Below are positions 42,292 through 50,994 of a stretch of DNA of 64,000 nucleotides, one piece after another (within the stretch, counting starts at the first letter, position 1; each line of letters begins with the position of its first letter). The notes below the pieces were generated by a model. The model saw only the letters and a program-made list of their open reading frames with translations. It was not told the DNA's origin and ran no database searches. This DNA comes from DATGUN01 sp035301285 (GTDB lineage Bacteria; Bacillota; Bacilli; Bacillales; Amphibacillaceae): the NCBI GenBank assembly GCA_035301285.1, contig DATGUN010000101.1:3571-67570 (forward strand), written 5' to 3'. Made by a program: the position numbers and the translations under genes.

Positions 42292-44568
42292 TTAAAAACA
42301 CCTTTCTTTACTCCTCTTCAACCACTTGGACGTTGGTGTTTCCCTCTGCAGAAGTGTTTCCGGCCTTCCTTCAAACAGAATGTAGCCACCTTTTGCTCCA
42401 CCACCTGGGCCCAATTCGACGATCCAATCGCTTGCCGCTATAAAATCAAGATTATGTTCAATGATGATCACAGAATTCCCTCGGTCTACAAGGGTTTGAA
42501 AAACATCCAATAATTTCGCATTATCTCTTGCGTGCAGTCCCAACGACGGTTCATCCAATAAATATATCTGTCCTTCTTTTTGGAGATGGCTGGCAAGTTT
42601 AAGACGTTGGACTTCTCCTCCACTTAAAGATGGTGTCGATTGTCCCAACGTCAGGTAGCCTAACCCCACATCCTTTAACGTTCTCACTCTCTTTAATATT
42701 TTTGGCAGGTCAAAATAAGTCGATGCTTCATCAATTGTTAAATTCAACGTTTCTATTATATTTTTCCCTCGATAGCGATACGATAAAGCCTCTTCAGAAT
42801 ATTTCAATCCTCCACATGCCTCGCATGGAATCGTCACTGGATCCGCAAAAGCCACATCTGGTGTGGTTACGCCTTTTCCTTCACAAATCGGGCAAGCGCC
42901 TAAAGAATTGAAACTGAACAAACCAGCTGGCTGTCCTGTGTGTTTTGAAAAAATAGCACGTATATCATCCATGATTCCCATGTATGTGGCCAACGTGGAA
43001 CGACTTGAAACACCTATCCGTTCCTGTCGCACCATTATCATGTCCGGATATTTTTCTGCAAACGCTTCTAGCATCAAGGTACTTTTACCTGAACCTGAAA
43101 CTCCGCATATCGACGTAAGGGCCATTTCAGGAATGCTGACATCGATATTTTTCAAATTATGATGGTCGGCCCCTTCGACTGTCATCCAGTTTTTGGTATC
43201 CCTTGGATGTGCATTGATGGATCGTTTATGCTCAGTAGTTGTAATCGCATTGATGTTTTTTAGCCCTTTCCGTGATCCCTGATAGACAATTTCTCCTCCA
43301 TTGATACCAGCTTCGGGACCCATCTCGATGATGTCATCCGCAATATTGATGATGGAAGGGTTATGTTCGATAACAATGACGGTATTATGATGTTCCTTGA
43401 TCCTTTTCAGCATGTGTATCAGCATATCCACTTCTTCTGGATGAAGCCCTGCACTCGGTTCATCAAATATATAAGTGATATTGTTCAAGCTACTACCTAA
43501 ATGTCTGGCGATTTTCACCCTTTGCACTTCTCCGCCAGAAAGCGTGCTCATTTTCCTTGATAGGCTCAGGTATCCCAATCCCATTTCAATTAGTTGATTC
43601 AAGAGAGGGATAGCCTGTCGAGCGATTGATTTCGCGAGTGGATCATTCATGTTCTTCAATTCTTTCAGTATCTCCGTTAATTCCATGTGTCCATAATCAA
43701 CAATATTGAAACGGTTGATTTGGCATGTCAGCACTTTTGGATTCAGTCCTGAACCTTTGCAGGTCAAACATGGCGTACGAGTTGATACGGCTAGGATATC
43801 CTCTTCAGAAACCTGTTTTAACTTGGAGACATCCCGATTGATATACAGACGTATAAAACGAGGCAGTAATCCATCCCATTCATGATCTTGCGGACCGTTT
43901 TTGGTATGAAACGGAGCAAAAACCTTCTCGCCATCATCAGGACCATGAATAAATAAACGCAGCATTTCTTTAGAATAATCCTTGATTGGCTTGTCCGGAT
44001 CGAATAAGCCACCCGTCATCATCCATCTCCCCTGCCATCCTGATGGTGACAGAGGCTTGAATGTCACCGCATGATTGCGGAGCGACTTATCGAAATCAAC
44101 CAATTTATTCAAGTCTGGTGTCACAACCTCCCCAAACCCATTGCATTCCGGACACTTACCGAAAGAACTTCGGGTTAAAAAATCACTTGCCGAACTGACC
44201 GACGGACGTCCTATCCGCGAAAACAAAAGCCTGATAAATGGGTCGATGTCCATATAGGTACCAACTGTCGAACGGGAATGACCTCCCGCAGGCCTTTGTT
44301 CCACAACGACAACTGGACTTAAATTCTTCATGGCTTCAGCTTGCGGTCTTTCATACTTCGGCATTTGATTCCGCACATAAAGCGGATAGTTCATTGTCAT
44401 TTGCCGTCTGCTTTCGACAGCTAATGTATCGAAAGCGAGTGAACTCTTACCGGAACCAGAAACCCCCGTCAATACAGTGATTTTTTCTTTCGGTATGTTT
44501 ACATTGATATTTTTTAAATTATTTTGGATAACACCTCTTAAAATAATTTCATCTTTGTTATCTGACAC
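42292..44568 (-). CDS. UvrA-like ABC ATPase, short form
   Basis: A 758-aa tandem ABC ATPase of the UvrA family. Two Walker A motifs (GVSGSGKSSLA and GVSGSGKSTLM), two LSGGEVQR signatures and zinc-finger pairs (CPECNGFG/CLTCKGSG and CPICEGKG/CEACGG) are visible. It is about 190 residues shorter than UvrA proper (about 950), missing most of the UvrB-binding insert region, like the UvrA2/DrrC paralogues linked to drug tolerance. No uvrB is next to it. It starts with GTG behind AAAGGGTG, 29 bases after speG, so the two are probably co-transcribed. Confidence 0.85.
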   Translation of the reverse strand: MSDNKDEIILRGVIQNNLKNINVNIPKEKITVLTGVSGSGKSSLAFDTLAVESRRQMTMNYPLYVRNQMPKYERPQAEAMKNLSPVVVVEQRPAGGHSRSTVGTYMDIDPFIRLLFSRIGRPSVSSASDFLTRSSFGKCPECNGFGEVVTPDLNKLVDFDKSLRNHAVTFKPLSPSGWQGRWMMTGGLFDPDKPIKDYSKEMLRLFIHGPDDGEKVFAPFHTKNGPQDHEWDGLLPRFIRLYINRDVSKLKQVSEEDILAVSTRTPCLTCKGSGLNPKVLTCQINRFNIVDYGHMELTEILKELKNMNDPLAKSIARQAIPLLNQLIEMGLGYLSLSRKMSTLSGGEVQRVKIARHLGSSLNNITYIFDEPSAGLHPEEVDMLIHMLKRIKEHHNTVIVIEHNPSIINIADDIIEMGPEAGINGGEIVYQGSRKGLKNINAITTTEHKRSINAHPRDTKNWMTVEGADHHNLKNIDVSIPEMALTSICGVSGSGKSTLMLEAFAEKYPDMIMVRQERIGVSSRSTLATYMGIMDDIRAIFSKHTGQPAGLFSFNSLGACPICEGKGVTTPDVAFADPVTIPCEACGGLKYSEEALSYRYRGKNIIETLNLTIDEASTYFDLPKILKRVRTLKDVGLGYLTLGQSTPSLSGGEVQRLKLASHLQKEGQIYLLDEPSLGLHARDNAKLLDVFQTLVDRGNSVIIIEHNLDFIAASDWIVELGPGGGAKGGYILFEGRPETLLQRETPTSKWLKRSKERCF

Positions 44569-44597
44569 TGTAACACCCTTTCAGAAATTAAATCACT

Positions 44598-45104
44598 TTA
44601 TAGCATGTCCCGCTGAAAAACGCCCATGACAATGGCATCGTGATAGGACCCATTGACAAAAAACATTTCCTTGGCAACCCCTTCAACTTGAAAACCCGCC
44701 TTTTCATATATATGAATTGCTTTTTCATTGATTTTATCGACATATAGATAAAGTTTATGTAAATTCAATGTTGAAAAGCCATATCTCATTGCCAGTTTTG
44801 TCGCTGGAAGCGCATAACCTCTACCCTGAAACCCAGGAGCAATCATGATCGTGAACTCTGCGTTCCGATGGCGCCAATCGATATCTACAAGTTCTACGAG
44901 ACCGACTTTTTCATTTCCATCCATCAAAATGAATTGTCTGTTTATATCATTTCCGCTACTATCCTCGAACGATTTTTCTAAGGCTTTCAGCGATAAATGA
45001 GCTTCTTCAAACCAATAAGACATAATATCCGGATTATTATATAGTTTATGTAAAAACGGTGCATCTTCTTTTTCCATAACGCGTATATGTAAGTCTTGTT
45101 GCAT
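44598..45104 (-). CDS. speG: Spermidine/spermine N1-acetyltransferase
   Basis: A 168-aa GNAT enzyme acetylating polyamines with acetyl-CoA. The text YWFEEAHLS, the CoA loop QGRGYALPATKLAM and LHKLYLYVDKINEKAIHIY follow E. coli SpeG. A GTG at 45113 is in frame, but the ATG at 45104 keeps AAGGAG eight bases away. It precedes the UvrA-like gene. Polyamine control and drug or stress tolerance could go together, but this link is inference. Confidence 0.88.
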   Translation of the reverse strand: MQQDLHIRVMEKEDAPFLHKLYNNPDIMSYWFEEAHLSLKALEKSFEDSSGNDINRQFILMDGNEKVGLVELVDIDWRHRNAEFTIMIAPGFQGRGYALPATKLAMRYGFSTLNLHKLYLYVDKINEKAIHIYEKAGFQVEGVAKEMFFVNGSYHDAIVMGVFQRDML

Positions 45105-45250
45105 GTCACTCACTCCTTTTCATATAGACTAGCATAGCATAAATCGTCACCTAAACGTTGACTTTTTCATCATTTTACAATCAATATTGAGAAGGTGAAA
45201 TATGCGTAACGGACAAATGTTAAAAAGATAACGACTAACCCGATAAAGTT

Positions 45251-45279
45251 TTGACAAATCGTCCCAGCCATGATATTAT
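45251..45279 (+). promoter_or_regulatory. Strong promoter upstream of the cvfB leader
   Basis: TTGACA (45251-45256), a 17-base spacer and TATTAT (45274-45279) form a near-consensus sigma-A promoter. Transcription would begin near 45286, more than 300 bases before the next coding sequence. Confidence 0.75.
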
Positions 45280-45285
45280 TATATC

Positions 45286-45580
45286 GTTAACATTTGAAGT
45301 AACAAATAAGTGAATCTGGCATTCTACGTAATGTTCTTGATGATCTTATTCCAAATGGCGAGACTAAAGGGTCTTAATGATGTAAGAGTAGGTAGGGCTT
45401 ACGTTGTTTAAGCTAGAGAACAACCAATGGAACAACAACCGCGGCAAGTGAGATCCAAAGACGATTTCACATAAAGTGCAGACATATAGCACTAGAAACA
45501 TGAATTATGATAAATAAAAAACTTGTATGTTACTTTAGAAATCAAAGGGGTACTCTATTATATAGGGTATCCCTTTTCCA
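45286..45580 (+). ncRNA. Candidate structured RNA or long leader upstream of cvfB
   Basis: About 290 bases with a strong promoter at the left, no coding frame and a hairpin at the right (AAAGGGGTAC, 45544-45553, with GTATCCCTTT, 45567-45576, one G-U), followed by TTTT. Internal stems include AGAC/GTCT, GTAAG/CTTAC, GTTGTT/AACAAC and AGTGC/GCACT. It does not match the riboswitch, T-box, tmRNA, RNase P or SRP RNA signatures I know. It could be a small RNA or a cis leader that attenuates cvfB. The fold and transcript are predictions. Confidence 0.5.
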
Positions 45581-45617
45581 ATACATAAAGTAATAAAAAA
45601 TGAAAGAAGGGGTTCAT

Positions 45618-46484
45618 TTGAACAATTTACCTGTTGGAACGGTACAGACGATGACTGTTCTACGGCAGATAGACACCGGATACGTATTAGAGAAAAATAA
45701 TAAGCAAGTATTTTTGCATCATGATGAGACCAATCATGAATTATCAATGGATGAAGATGTGCAAGTATTTCTATACACAGTTAAAACAGGTAAACCCATC
45801 GCCTCCACCAAAATCCCCCGTGTTTACAAAGGCATTTATGATTGGGCACAAGTAGTGGAAACAATTTCTGGCCTTGGGGTATTTGTAGACATCGGAACGA
45901 CAAAAGATATACTCGTTTCAGTTGATGATTTACCTGTCTTTGAAGATGTGTGGCCAGTTGAGGGTGACAGATTATTCGTCACTTTAGGCAATGACAAAAA
46001 AGGACGCTTACTTGCCCATCCAGCTACAGAAGAACTGATCCTTGAGGAGATGGAATGGGCTCCGGAAAGCCTTTATAATCAGCCAATCAATGGTTGGATT
46101 TATAAGACGAGTGCTGAGGGATCTGCTTTGATCACGGAAGACGATTATCGTGGATTCATTCACCATACAGAGCGAAAGGCAGAACCGCGCCTTGGTGAGC
46201 ACATAACTGGACGTGTGATTGACGTAAAAGAAGATGGTACATTGAATGTTTCACTTCGCCCTTATAAGAAACAAAGTCGTATCGAAGACGCAGACGCCAT
46301 TTTGGATTATCTACGGGAAAGTGGCGGCATCATACCGTTCACAGATAAAAGCGATCCGGACGATATCCGTGGCACTTTTGGCATCAGTAAAGCCGCTTTT
46401 AAACGGGCACTCGGTAAACTGATGAAAGAAGGTAAAGTCGCACAACATGAAGGAAATACAATCCAGAAATCGACTGATCAATAA
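45618..46484 (+). CDS. cvfB: CvfB/YitL-family S1 RNA-binding protein
   Basis: A 288-aa RNA-binding protein with S1-like domains and a C-terminal winged helix. The phrase HHTERKAEPRLGE matches staphylococcal CvfB (HESERKAEPRLGE), and the end segment DIRGTFGISKAAFKRALGKL is the winged helix. A frame begins at ATG 45600, but that has no ribosome site; the TTG at 45618 follows AAGGGG by five bases and is preferred. CvfB affects virulence and RNA metabolism in S. aureus. A long leader with possible structure precedes it. Confidence 0.85.
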   Translation: MNNLPVGTVQTMTVLRQIDTGYVLEKNNKQVFLHHDETNHELSMDEDVQVFLYTVKTGKPIASTKIPRVYKGIYDWAQVVETISGLGVFVDIGTTKDILVSVDDLPVFEDVWPVEGDRLFVTLGNDKKGRLLAHPATEELILEEMEWAPESLYNQPINGWIYKTSAEGSALITEDDYRGFIHHTERKAEPRLGEHITGRVIDVKEDGTLNVSLRPYKKQSRIEDADAILDYLRESGGIIPFTDKSDPDDIRGTFGISKAAFKRALGKLMKEGKVAQHEGNTIQKSTDQ

Positions 46485-46522
46485 AGAGAGCATATCGTGA
46501 GTATTCTAAAAAAAATATAAAA

Positions 46523-46555
46523 ATACCGTCCCTCTTTTATTTCCAGGGACGGTAT
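46523..46555. terminator. Bidirectional terminator between cvfB and a small membrane-protein gene
   Basis: ATACCGTCCCT (46523-46533) and AGGGACGGTAT (46545-46555) pair perfectly. T-rich tracts follow on the minus strand and a CTTTTT run follows on the plus strand. Confidence 0.85.
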
Positions 46556-46564
46556 GAGCACTTT

Positions 46565-46846
46565 TTATGCGTTTTCTGTTTCATACATCGCCAACATAGC
46601 CGTGACAATATATCCTAAAGCGGATGCGAATAAGAAGGCAATGCCCCAGCCACCCATTCCAGCGCCAAATACTTCAATCTTCTCAAACGTTGCTACAAGC
46701 AAGAATACCAAACCTGATACTGAAAATACCATGGATGGATAATAGCATGCATACGTGCTTTTAGAGAAAACTTTCAAAAATATGAAGTTCAGAACAAGCG
46801 TAATGATTGCCATTACTCCACCAATCAAAAAGACCGATTGAACCAT
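46565..46846 (-). CDS. Small integral membrane protein, possibly YesK-like
   Basis: A 93-aa protein with three hydrophobic helices (about 4-26, 36-56, 66-88) and a Gly-rich GAGMGGWGIAFLF segment before the last. This layout resembles the YesK family of B. subtilis, but the match is from memory and weak. It ends in an acidic tail. A GGTGA site precedes the start. It is convergent with cvfB, sharing a terminator. No function is known. Confidence 0.65.
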   Translation of the reverse strand: MVQSVFLIGGVMAIITLVLNFIFLKVFSKSTYACYYPSMVFSVSGLVFLLVATFEKIEVFGAGMGGWGIAFLFASALGYIVTAMLAMYETENA

Positions 46847-47010
46847 TTTTTTATCACCTCACAAATAATATGTATAATAGCATTTTTTACTTATAAAAAC
46901 ATTCTTATACAATTTTACAATCGATTCAGGATAAAGTCAATTTGTTCTAGTCTCACTGACCCGATGATCCATTTGGCCATTCATCAATTTGTCAAAAATA
47001 ACTGGACCTA

Positions 47011-47250
47011 TTATTTTGAAATCCGCTTTTCAATTTCAAATAAATCATCCAACTTATCTGTTATGTACATATGACTATCCTGTACACCTTTATTATAAAA
47101 TATCGGTGCTATGTTTTCCATAAAAAAATCAAGCAATAGCATGGCTTCCATATTTCCAAAATGTTCGCTATGTTCTCTTTGTACATAATCATGAATGGTG
47201 TTCGTCAGTTCATCCTTCTCCTCTTTCGTCAATTCGAATGTCGGTTGCAT
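47011..47250 (-). CDS. DUF2164-family protein
   Basis: A 79-aa soluble protein. The frame is open from 47268, but the ATG at 47250 has AGGGGG seven bases upstream. The pattern LTKEEKDELTNTIHDY then LLDFFMENIAPIFYNKGVQD matches the DUF2164 family of small helical proteins. The gene is alone between a 160-base spacer and the oligopeptidase gene, on the opposite strand. Function unknown. Confidence 0.75.
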   Translation of the reverse strand: MQPTFELTKEEKDELTNTIHDYVQREHSEHFGNMEAMLLLDFFMENIAPIFYNKGVQDSHMYITDKLDDLFEIEKRISK

Positions 47251-47410
47251 ACTGAACCCCCTGAACAAAATATATCCTTCTAAACCATTATATCATAAAA
47301 AATTTCAACCTTCGTGTTTTAATCCATTTTGAAGGGTTTTCAGTAAGCAGTGTCGAATAAATGATGTTAAGCTAATATTACATTCGAAACATACAAGGAG
47401 GCCATAAATC

Positions 47411-49108
47411 ATGCAAACATTCGAAGACTACACATACTCACGCCCATATATCGCCAAGGAAAAAGAAGCTTTTCAAACATTGTTACATCAATTTACGAGC
47501 GCGTCTTCAGCTAAAGAACAAGCAGAATCCATTGAGGCGATCAACACGATGCGAAACCATATCGCAACAATGTTCAACCTTGTTTATATTCGGGCTTCGA
47601 TTGACACGAACGATACTTTCTATCAGGAAGAACGTGACTACCTGGATGAAGTCGGTCCCGAATTCGAGGCGATGATTAATGCATTTTATAAGGAACTGGT
47701 TAAATCACCTTTTCGTAAGGATTTAGAAAAACGTTGGGGTAGTCAACTGTTTCATATTGCTGATTCTCAAATCAAGGCATTCAGTGAAGAGATTATCCCC
47801 CTTTTACAAAAGGAAAATAAACTCGTATCCAAATATTCAAAGCTTGTTGCATCAGCACAAGTTCCATTTGATGGTGATGTTTATACCCTTGCTCAACTGA
47901 CACCATTTACGGAAAGCGACCATCGTCCAACACGTAAGGAAGCAACTGAAGCGAAATTCGGATTTTTTTCCGAGCATGCGGATGAATTTGATGAGATTTA
48001 TGATGACTTAGTAAACGTTCGGCATGATATTGCCAGGTCGCTCGGTTATGACAATTTTGTCGAAGTCGGCTATTTAAGGATGGAACGTGTCGATTATAAT
48101 GCGGATATGGTGAAAACTTTCCGGAAACAAGTGCGTGACTATATTGTGCCCCTGTCTACAAAACTATATGAACGGCAGGCAGACCGTATTGGCATCGATT
48201 CATTTAAATTTTATGATGAACCATTCGAATTCACTAGTGGAAATGCTGTACCAAAAGGATCACCTGAGTGGATTATTGAAAATGGAAAACAAATGTATAG
48301 AGAGCTTTCACAAGAAACGAACACATTTTTCCGATTCATGCTTGAGAGAAACTTGATGGATCTGGAGGCAAAGAAGGGGAAAGAATCCGGTGGATATTGC
48401 ACGTTTATCGAAGACCACAAATCACCTTTCATTTTTGCGAACTTCAATGGAACAAGTGGAGATGTCGATGTTTTGACACATGAAGCGGGACACGCCTTTC
48501 AATTTTATTCCAGCCGTCATATCGACATTCCGGAATACTTGATTCCCACATCCGAAGCGGCAGAAATTCATTCCATGAGTATGGAATTTTTCACCTGGCC
48601 ATGGATGGAATTGTTTTTCAAGGAAGACGTCGATAAATATAAATTCGCACATCTGGCAGACGGATTGCAGAGCTTGGCTTATATTGTGGCTGTCGATGAA
48701 TTCCAGCACCGCGTCTATGAAAATCCAGGATGGTCGCCTGATGAAAGGAAAAAAGCATGGACGGAACTGGAAAAAACATATTTGCCTCACCGAGATTATG
48801 ATGGCATAGCCTATTTAGAAGCCGGCGGTCTCTGGCAACGGCAAGGACATATCTATGAGGCTCCGTTCTATTATATCGATTATTCCCTCGCACAGATGTG
48901 TGCCTTCCAGTTCTGGAAACGGTCACGCGAAGACAGGGAAAAGGCGTGGAATGATTACCTGAAGATCTGTAAACTGGGTGGATCCAAGTCATTTCTTGAA
49001 ATCGTCGATATTGCGAACCTGAAATCACCGTTCGAAGAAGGAACCGTGGAGTCGGTCGTTAAGACAATCGATACATGGCTTGGATCAGTAGACGATCAGT
49101 CGTTATAA
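47411..49108 (+). CDS. M3-family oligoendopeptidase (PepF-like)
   Basis: A 565-aa cytoplasmic zinc metallopeptidase that degrades oligopeptides. The zinc site H357-E-A-G-H361 lies in DVLTHEAGHAF, with a downstream Glu in EIHSMSMEFF as third ligand. The shorter length compared with PepF (about 600) and the start ETFEDYTYSRPY-like text place it with the M3 oligoendopeptidases common in bacilli. AAGGAGG is seven or so bases before the ATG. It stands alone, ended by a strong hairpin. Confidence 0.92.
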   Translation: MQTFEDYTYSRPYIAKEKEAFQTLLHQFTSASSAKEQAESIEAINTMRNHIATMFNLVYIRASIDTNDTFYQEERDYLDEVGPEFEAMINAFYKELVKSPFRKDLEKRWGSQLFHIADSQIKAFSEEIIPLLQKENKLVSKYSKLVASAQVPFDGDVYTLAQLTPFTESDHRPTRKEATEAKFGFFSEHADEFDEIYDDLVNVRHDIARSLGYDNFVEVGYLRMERVDYNADMVKTFRKQVRDYIVPLSTKLYERQADRIGIDSFKFYDEPFEFTSGNAVPKGSPEWIIENGKQMYRELSQETNTFFRFMLERNLMDLEAKKGKESGGYCTFIEDHKSPFIFANFNGTSGDVDVLTHEAGHAFQFYSSRHIDIPEYLIPTSEAAEIHSMSMEFFTWPWMELFFKEDVDKYKFAHLADGLQSLAYIVAVDEFQHRVYENPGWSPDERKKAWTELEKTYLPHRDYDGIAYLEAGGLWQRQGHIYEAPFYYIDYSLAQMCAFQFWKRSREDREKAWNDYLKICKLGGSKSFLEIVDIANLKSPFEEGTVESVVKTIDTWLGSVDDQSL

Positions 49109-49229
49109 GTTTTTTTAAACGGTGCCCCATCAATGGGAGACAAAAGATTTAACATAGCCAGATAATGTTACTCAATCATCCAAGTCGCTTTGTTCACATA
49201 CTTCGTTCCAGTTTTTCTTTAAAGTAAAA

Positions 49230-49262
49230 TGTCCCGGGTTCTTCCTGAAAGAACCCGGGACA
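49230..49262. terminator. Strong hairpin between the oligopeptidase and threonine dehydratase genes
   Basis: A 14-bp perfect stem (TGTCCCGGGTTCTT, 49230-49243, with its complement at 49249-49262) lies between convergent genes. On the minus strand it is followed by ATTTTACTTT. It probably ends transcription in both directions. Confidence 0.8.
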
Positions 49263-49286
49263 AATGCATGTCATTCATTCGATGAG

Positions 49287-50234
49287 TCAAACAATCAAAT
49301 GTCCTACTTTTTTGATATCCATATTCCCCCCGGAAGCAATACAGATGATATTTTTGTCACGGACAGCCAATTTATCGAACATGACTCCCGCAAGCGCAAC
49401 GACACCAGACGGCTCGATGACTTGTTTCATACGTTCCAATGCAAACAACAACGCCGACTTGATTTCCTTTTCACTAACTAGAACCATCTCATCAACATAC
49501 TCTTTGACAATCGGAAATGTCAGATCGCCTGGCTGGTTTGTACGTAATCCATCCGCGATCGTTGCTGTCTCTTCAATGGACATTATCGAGCCTTCTTGGA
49601 ATGATAGATATGTATCGTTTGCTATCTCGGGTTCTACTCCAATGACCTGTACATCCGGTTTGGTTTGTTTAATGGCACTGGCGATCCCCGAAAGCAAACC
49701 ACCTCCACCAACTGGAACACAGACGATATCGACAGCTTCCATTTGTTCCAAGATTTCCATTCCGACTGTCGCTTGACCAGCAATAATATAAGGGTCATCA
49801 TAGGGTGGGATGTAGACCCCGGCATCTGTTTCAGCAATTTCCTGTGCCCTGGGTATCCGTTCTACCGATGTCGTTCCGCAGGTGATTACCTGACCATTAT
49901 AGGATCGGATGGCATTCACTTTGCTCAGAGGGGCATCTTCCGGAACAACGATAGTGGCGGGGACGCCATGTTTACTCGCTGCATAGGCGACAGCTTGGCC
50001 ATGATTTCCAGATGAAGCAGCTGTGACAGATGTCGCCCCATCTTTTACGGCCTGTGTCACTTTATTCATCGCGCCTCGTATTTTAAATGAACCTGTCTTT
50101 TGCAAATGCTCAGACTTCAAAGCTACCTCATTATGACTGATTCTCGATAATTCCGAAGAACGGATTAATGGTGTATAGTGGATACTATCTTTAATGGTTG
50201 TATGTGCATTCTGAATGTCTTCAAGTGTGACCAC
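49287..50234 (-). CDS. Threonine/serine dehydratase (PLP fold type II)
   Basis: A 315-aa catabolic-type threonine ammonia-lyase without the C-terminal ACT regulatory domain of biosynthetic IlvA. The PLP lysine is K51 in GSFKIRGAMN, the phosphate loop is GGGGLLSG, and SSGNHGQAVA is the substrate loop. The length equals that of TdcB. It converts Thr to 2-oxobutyrate or Ser to pyruvate with ammonia release; serine racemase activity is an alternative in this family. AAAAGAGGTGA precedes the start. Single gene. Confidence 0.88.
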   Translation of the reverse strand: MVTLEDIQNAHTTIKDSIHYTPLIRSSELSRISHNEVALKSEHLQKTGSFKIRGAMNKVTQAVKDGATSVTAASSGNHGQAVAYAASKHGVPATIVVPEDAPLSKVNAIRSYNGQVITCGTTSVERIPRAQEIAETDAGVYIPPYDDPYIIAGQATVGMEILEQMEAVDIVCVPVGGGGLLSGIASAIKQTKPDVQVIGVEPEIANDTYLSFQEGSIMSIEETATIADGLRTNQPGDLTFPIVKEYVDEMVLVSEKEIKSALLFALERMKQVIEPSGVVALAGVMFDKLAVRDKNIICIASGGNMDIKKVGHLIV

Positions 50235-50292
50235 TTGCTATCACCTCTTTTAACTCTATTTATATGTAGCTCGTTGCCCCCGGAAAACGACG

Positions 50293-50994
50293 TTATCCTC
50301 TTTCATTTTTCATATATGAATAAATCGTTTCCAACGCATGTTTGGAAAAAGAATGGTCATAAGAATCTTTAACACGGACAGCCCTGCCGAAATGGTATTC
50401 GTCAGCTTTTACGTGTTTGTGGATCAACTGTATATTTTCCGGACTCAATCCTGCACCAGGCATAATGACGGGTCCTTCCCCGTTTTCGCTCAATTCGCGT
50501 AGTGCTTTAAGTTGGTTCTTTCCTTCCATACAATTACTAGCACCACCTGATGTTAATATCCTTTTGATTTGCGGATACTTTTGCAGTACCCTATAGGCTT
50601 CTATTTGATCAGTCACTTCATCAAATGCTTTATGGAACGTGATATCAAGTGCTGGATAAGCGCGTGTAATTGTTTCGATAGCCCGCTGATCGACTGTCCC
50701 ATCTTCCGTTATCGCTCCAAACACAATACGATCTCCACCAGCGGATATAACATCTTGGATACGTGTTAACACATTTTCCATCGCATCTTCACTATAATGA
50801 AAACTTTTACTATGTGGCCGGATCATGATCTGAACGGGAATGGTAACATGTTGCAATACGTCTTTCATCACCTCGAATGTAGGCGTCAAGCCACCCTCGT
50901 CAATGGCTGTGACCAATTCTAGCCTGTCAGCTCCCAGTTTTTCCGCTTCGATAGCATCATTGACATTTTGGACAATCACTTCAATCTTCATCAT
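50293..50994 (-). CDS. cutC: CutC family protein
   Basis: A 233-aa TIM-barrel protein. Family text includes GADRLELVTAIDEGGLTP near residue 20, IMIRPHSKSFHYSEDAM, FHKAFDEV and RILTSGGASNCMEG. CutC was linked to copper homeostasis in E. coli, but its biochemical role is unsettled. It overlaps the end of the dipeptidase gene by four bases, so it is translationally coupled in the operon C26 hydrolase-dipeptidase-cutC. No copper genes are close. Confidence 0.9.
   Translation of the reverse strand: MMKIEVIVQNVNDAIEAEKLGADRLELVTAIDEGGLTPTFEVMKDVLQHVTIPVQIMIRPHSKSFHYSEDAMENVLTRIQDVISAGGDRIVFGAITEDGTVDQRAIETITRAYPALDITFHKAFDEVTDQIEAYRVLQKYPQIKRILTSGGASNCMEGKNQLKALRELSENGEGPVIMPGAGLSPENIQLIHKHVKADEYHFGRAVRVKDSYDHSFSKHALETIYSYMKNERG

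Noticed and set aside
45286..45580. T-box or known riboswitch upstream of cvfB
   Set aside because: A GGAACAACAACCGCGG segment vaguely recalls the T-box antiterminator, but the GGTGGNACCGCG core and the Stem I pattern are absent, and the downstream gene is not a tRNA or amino-acid gene.
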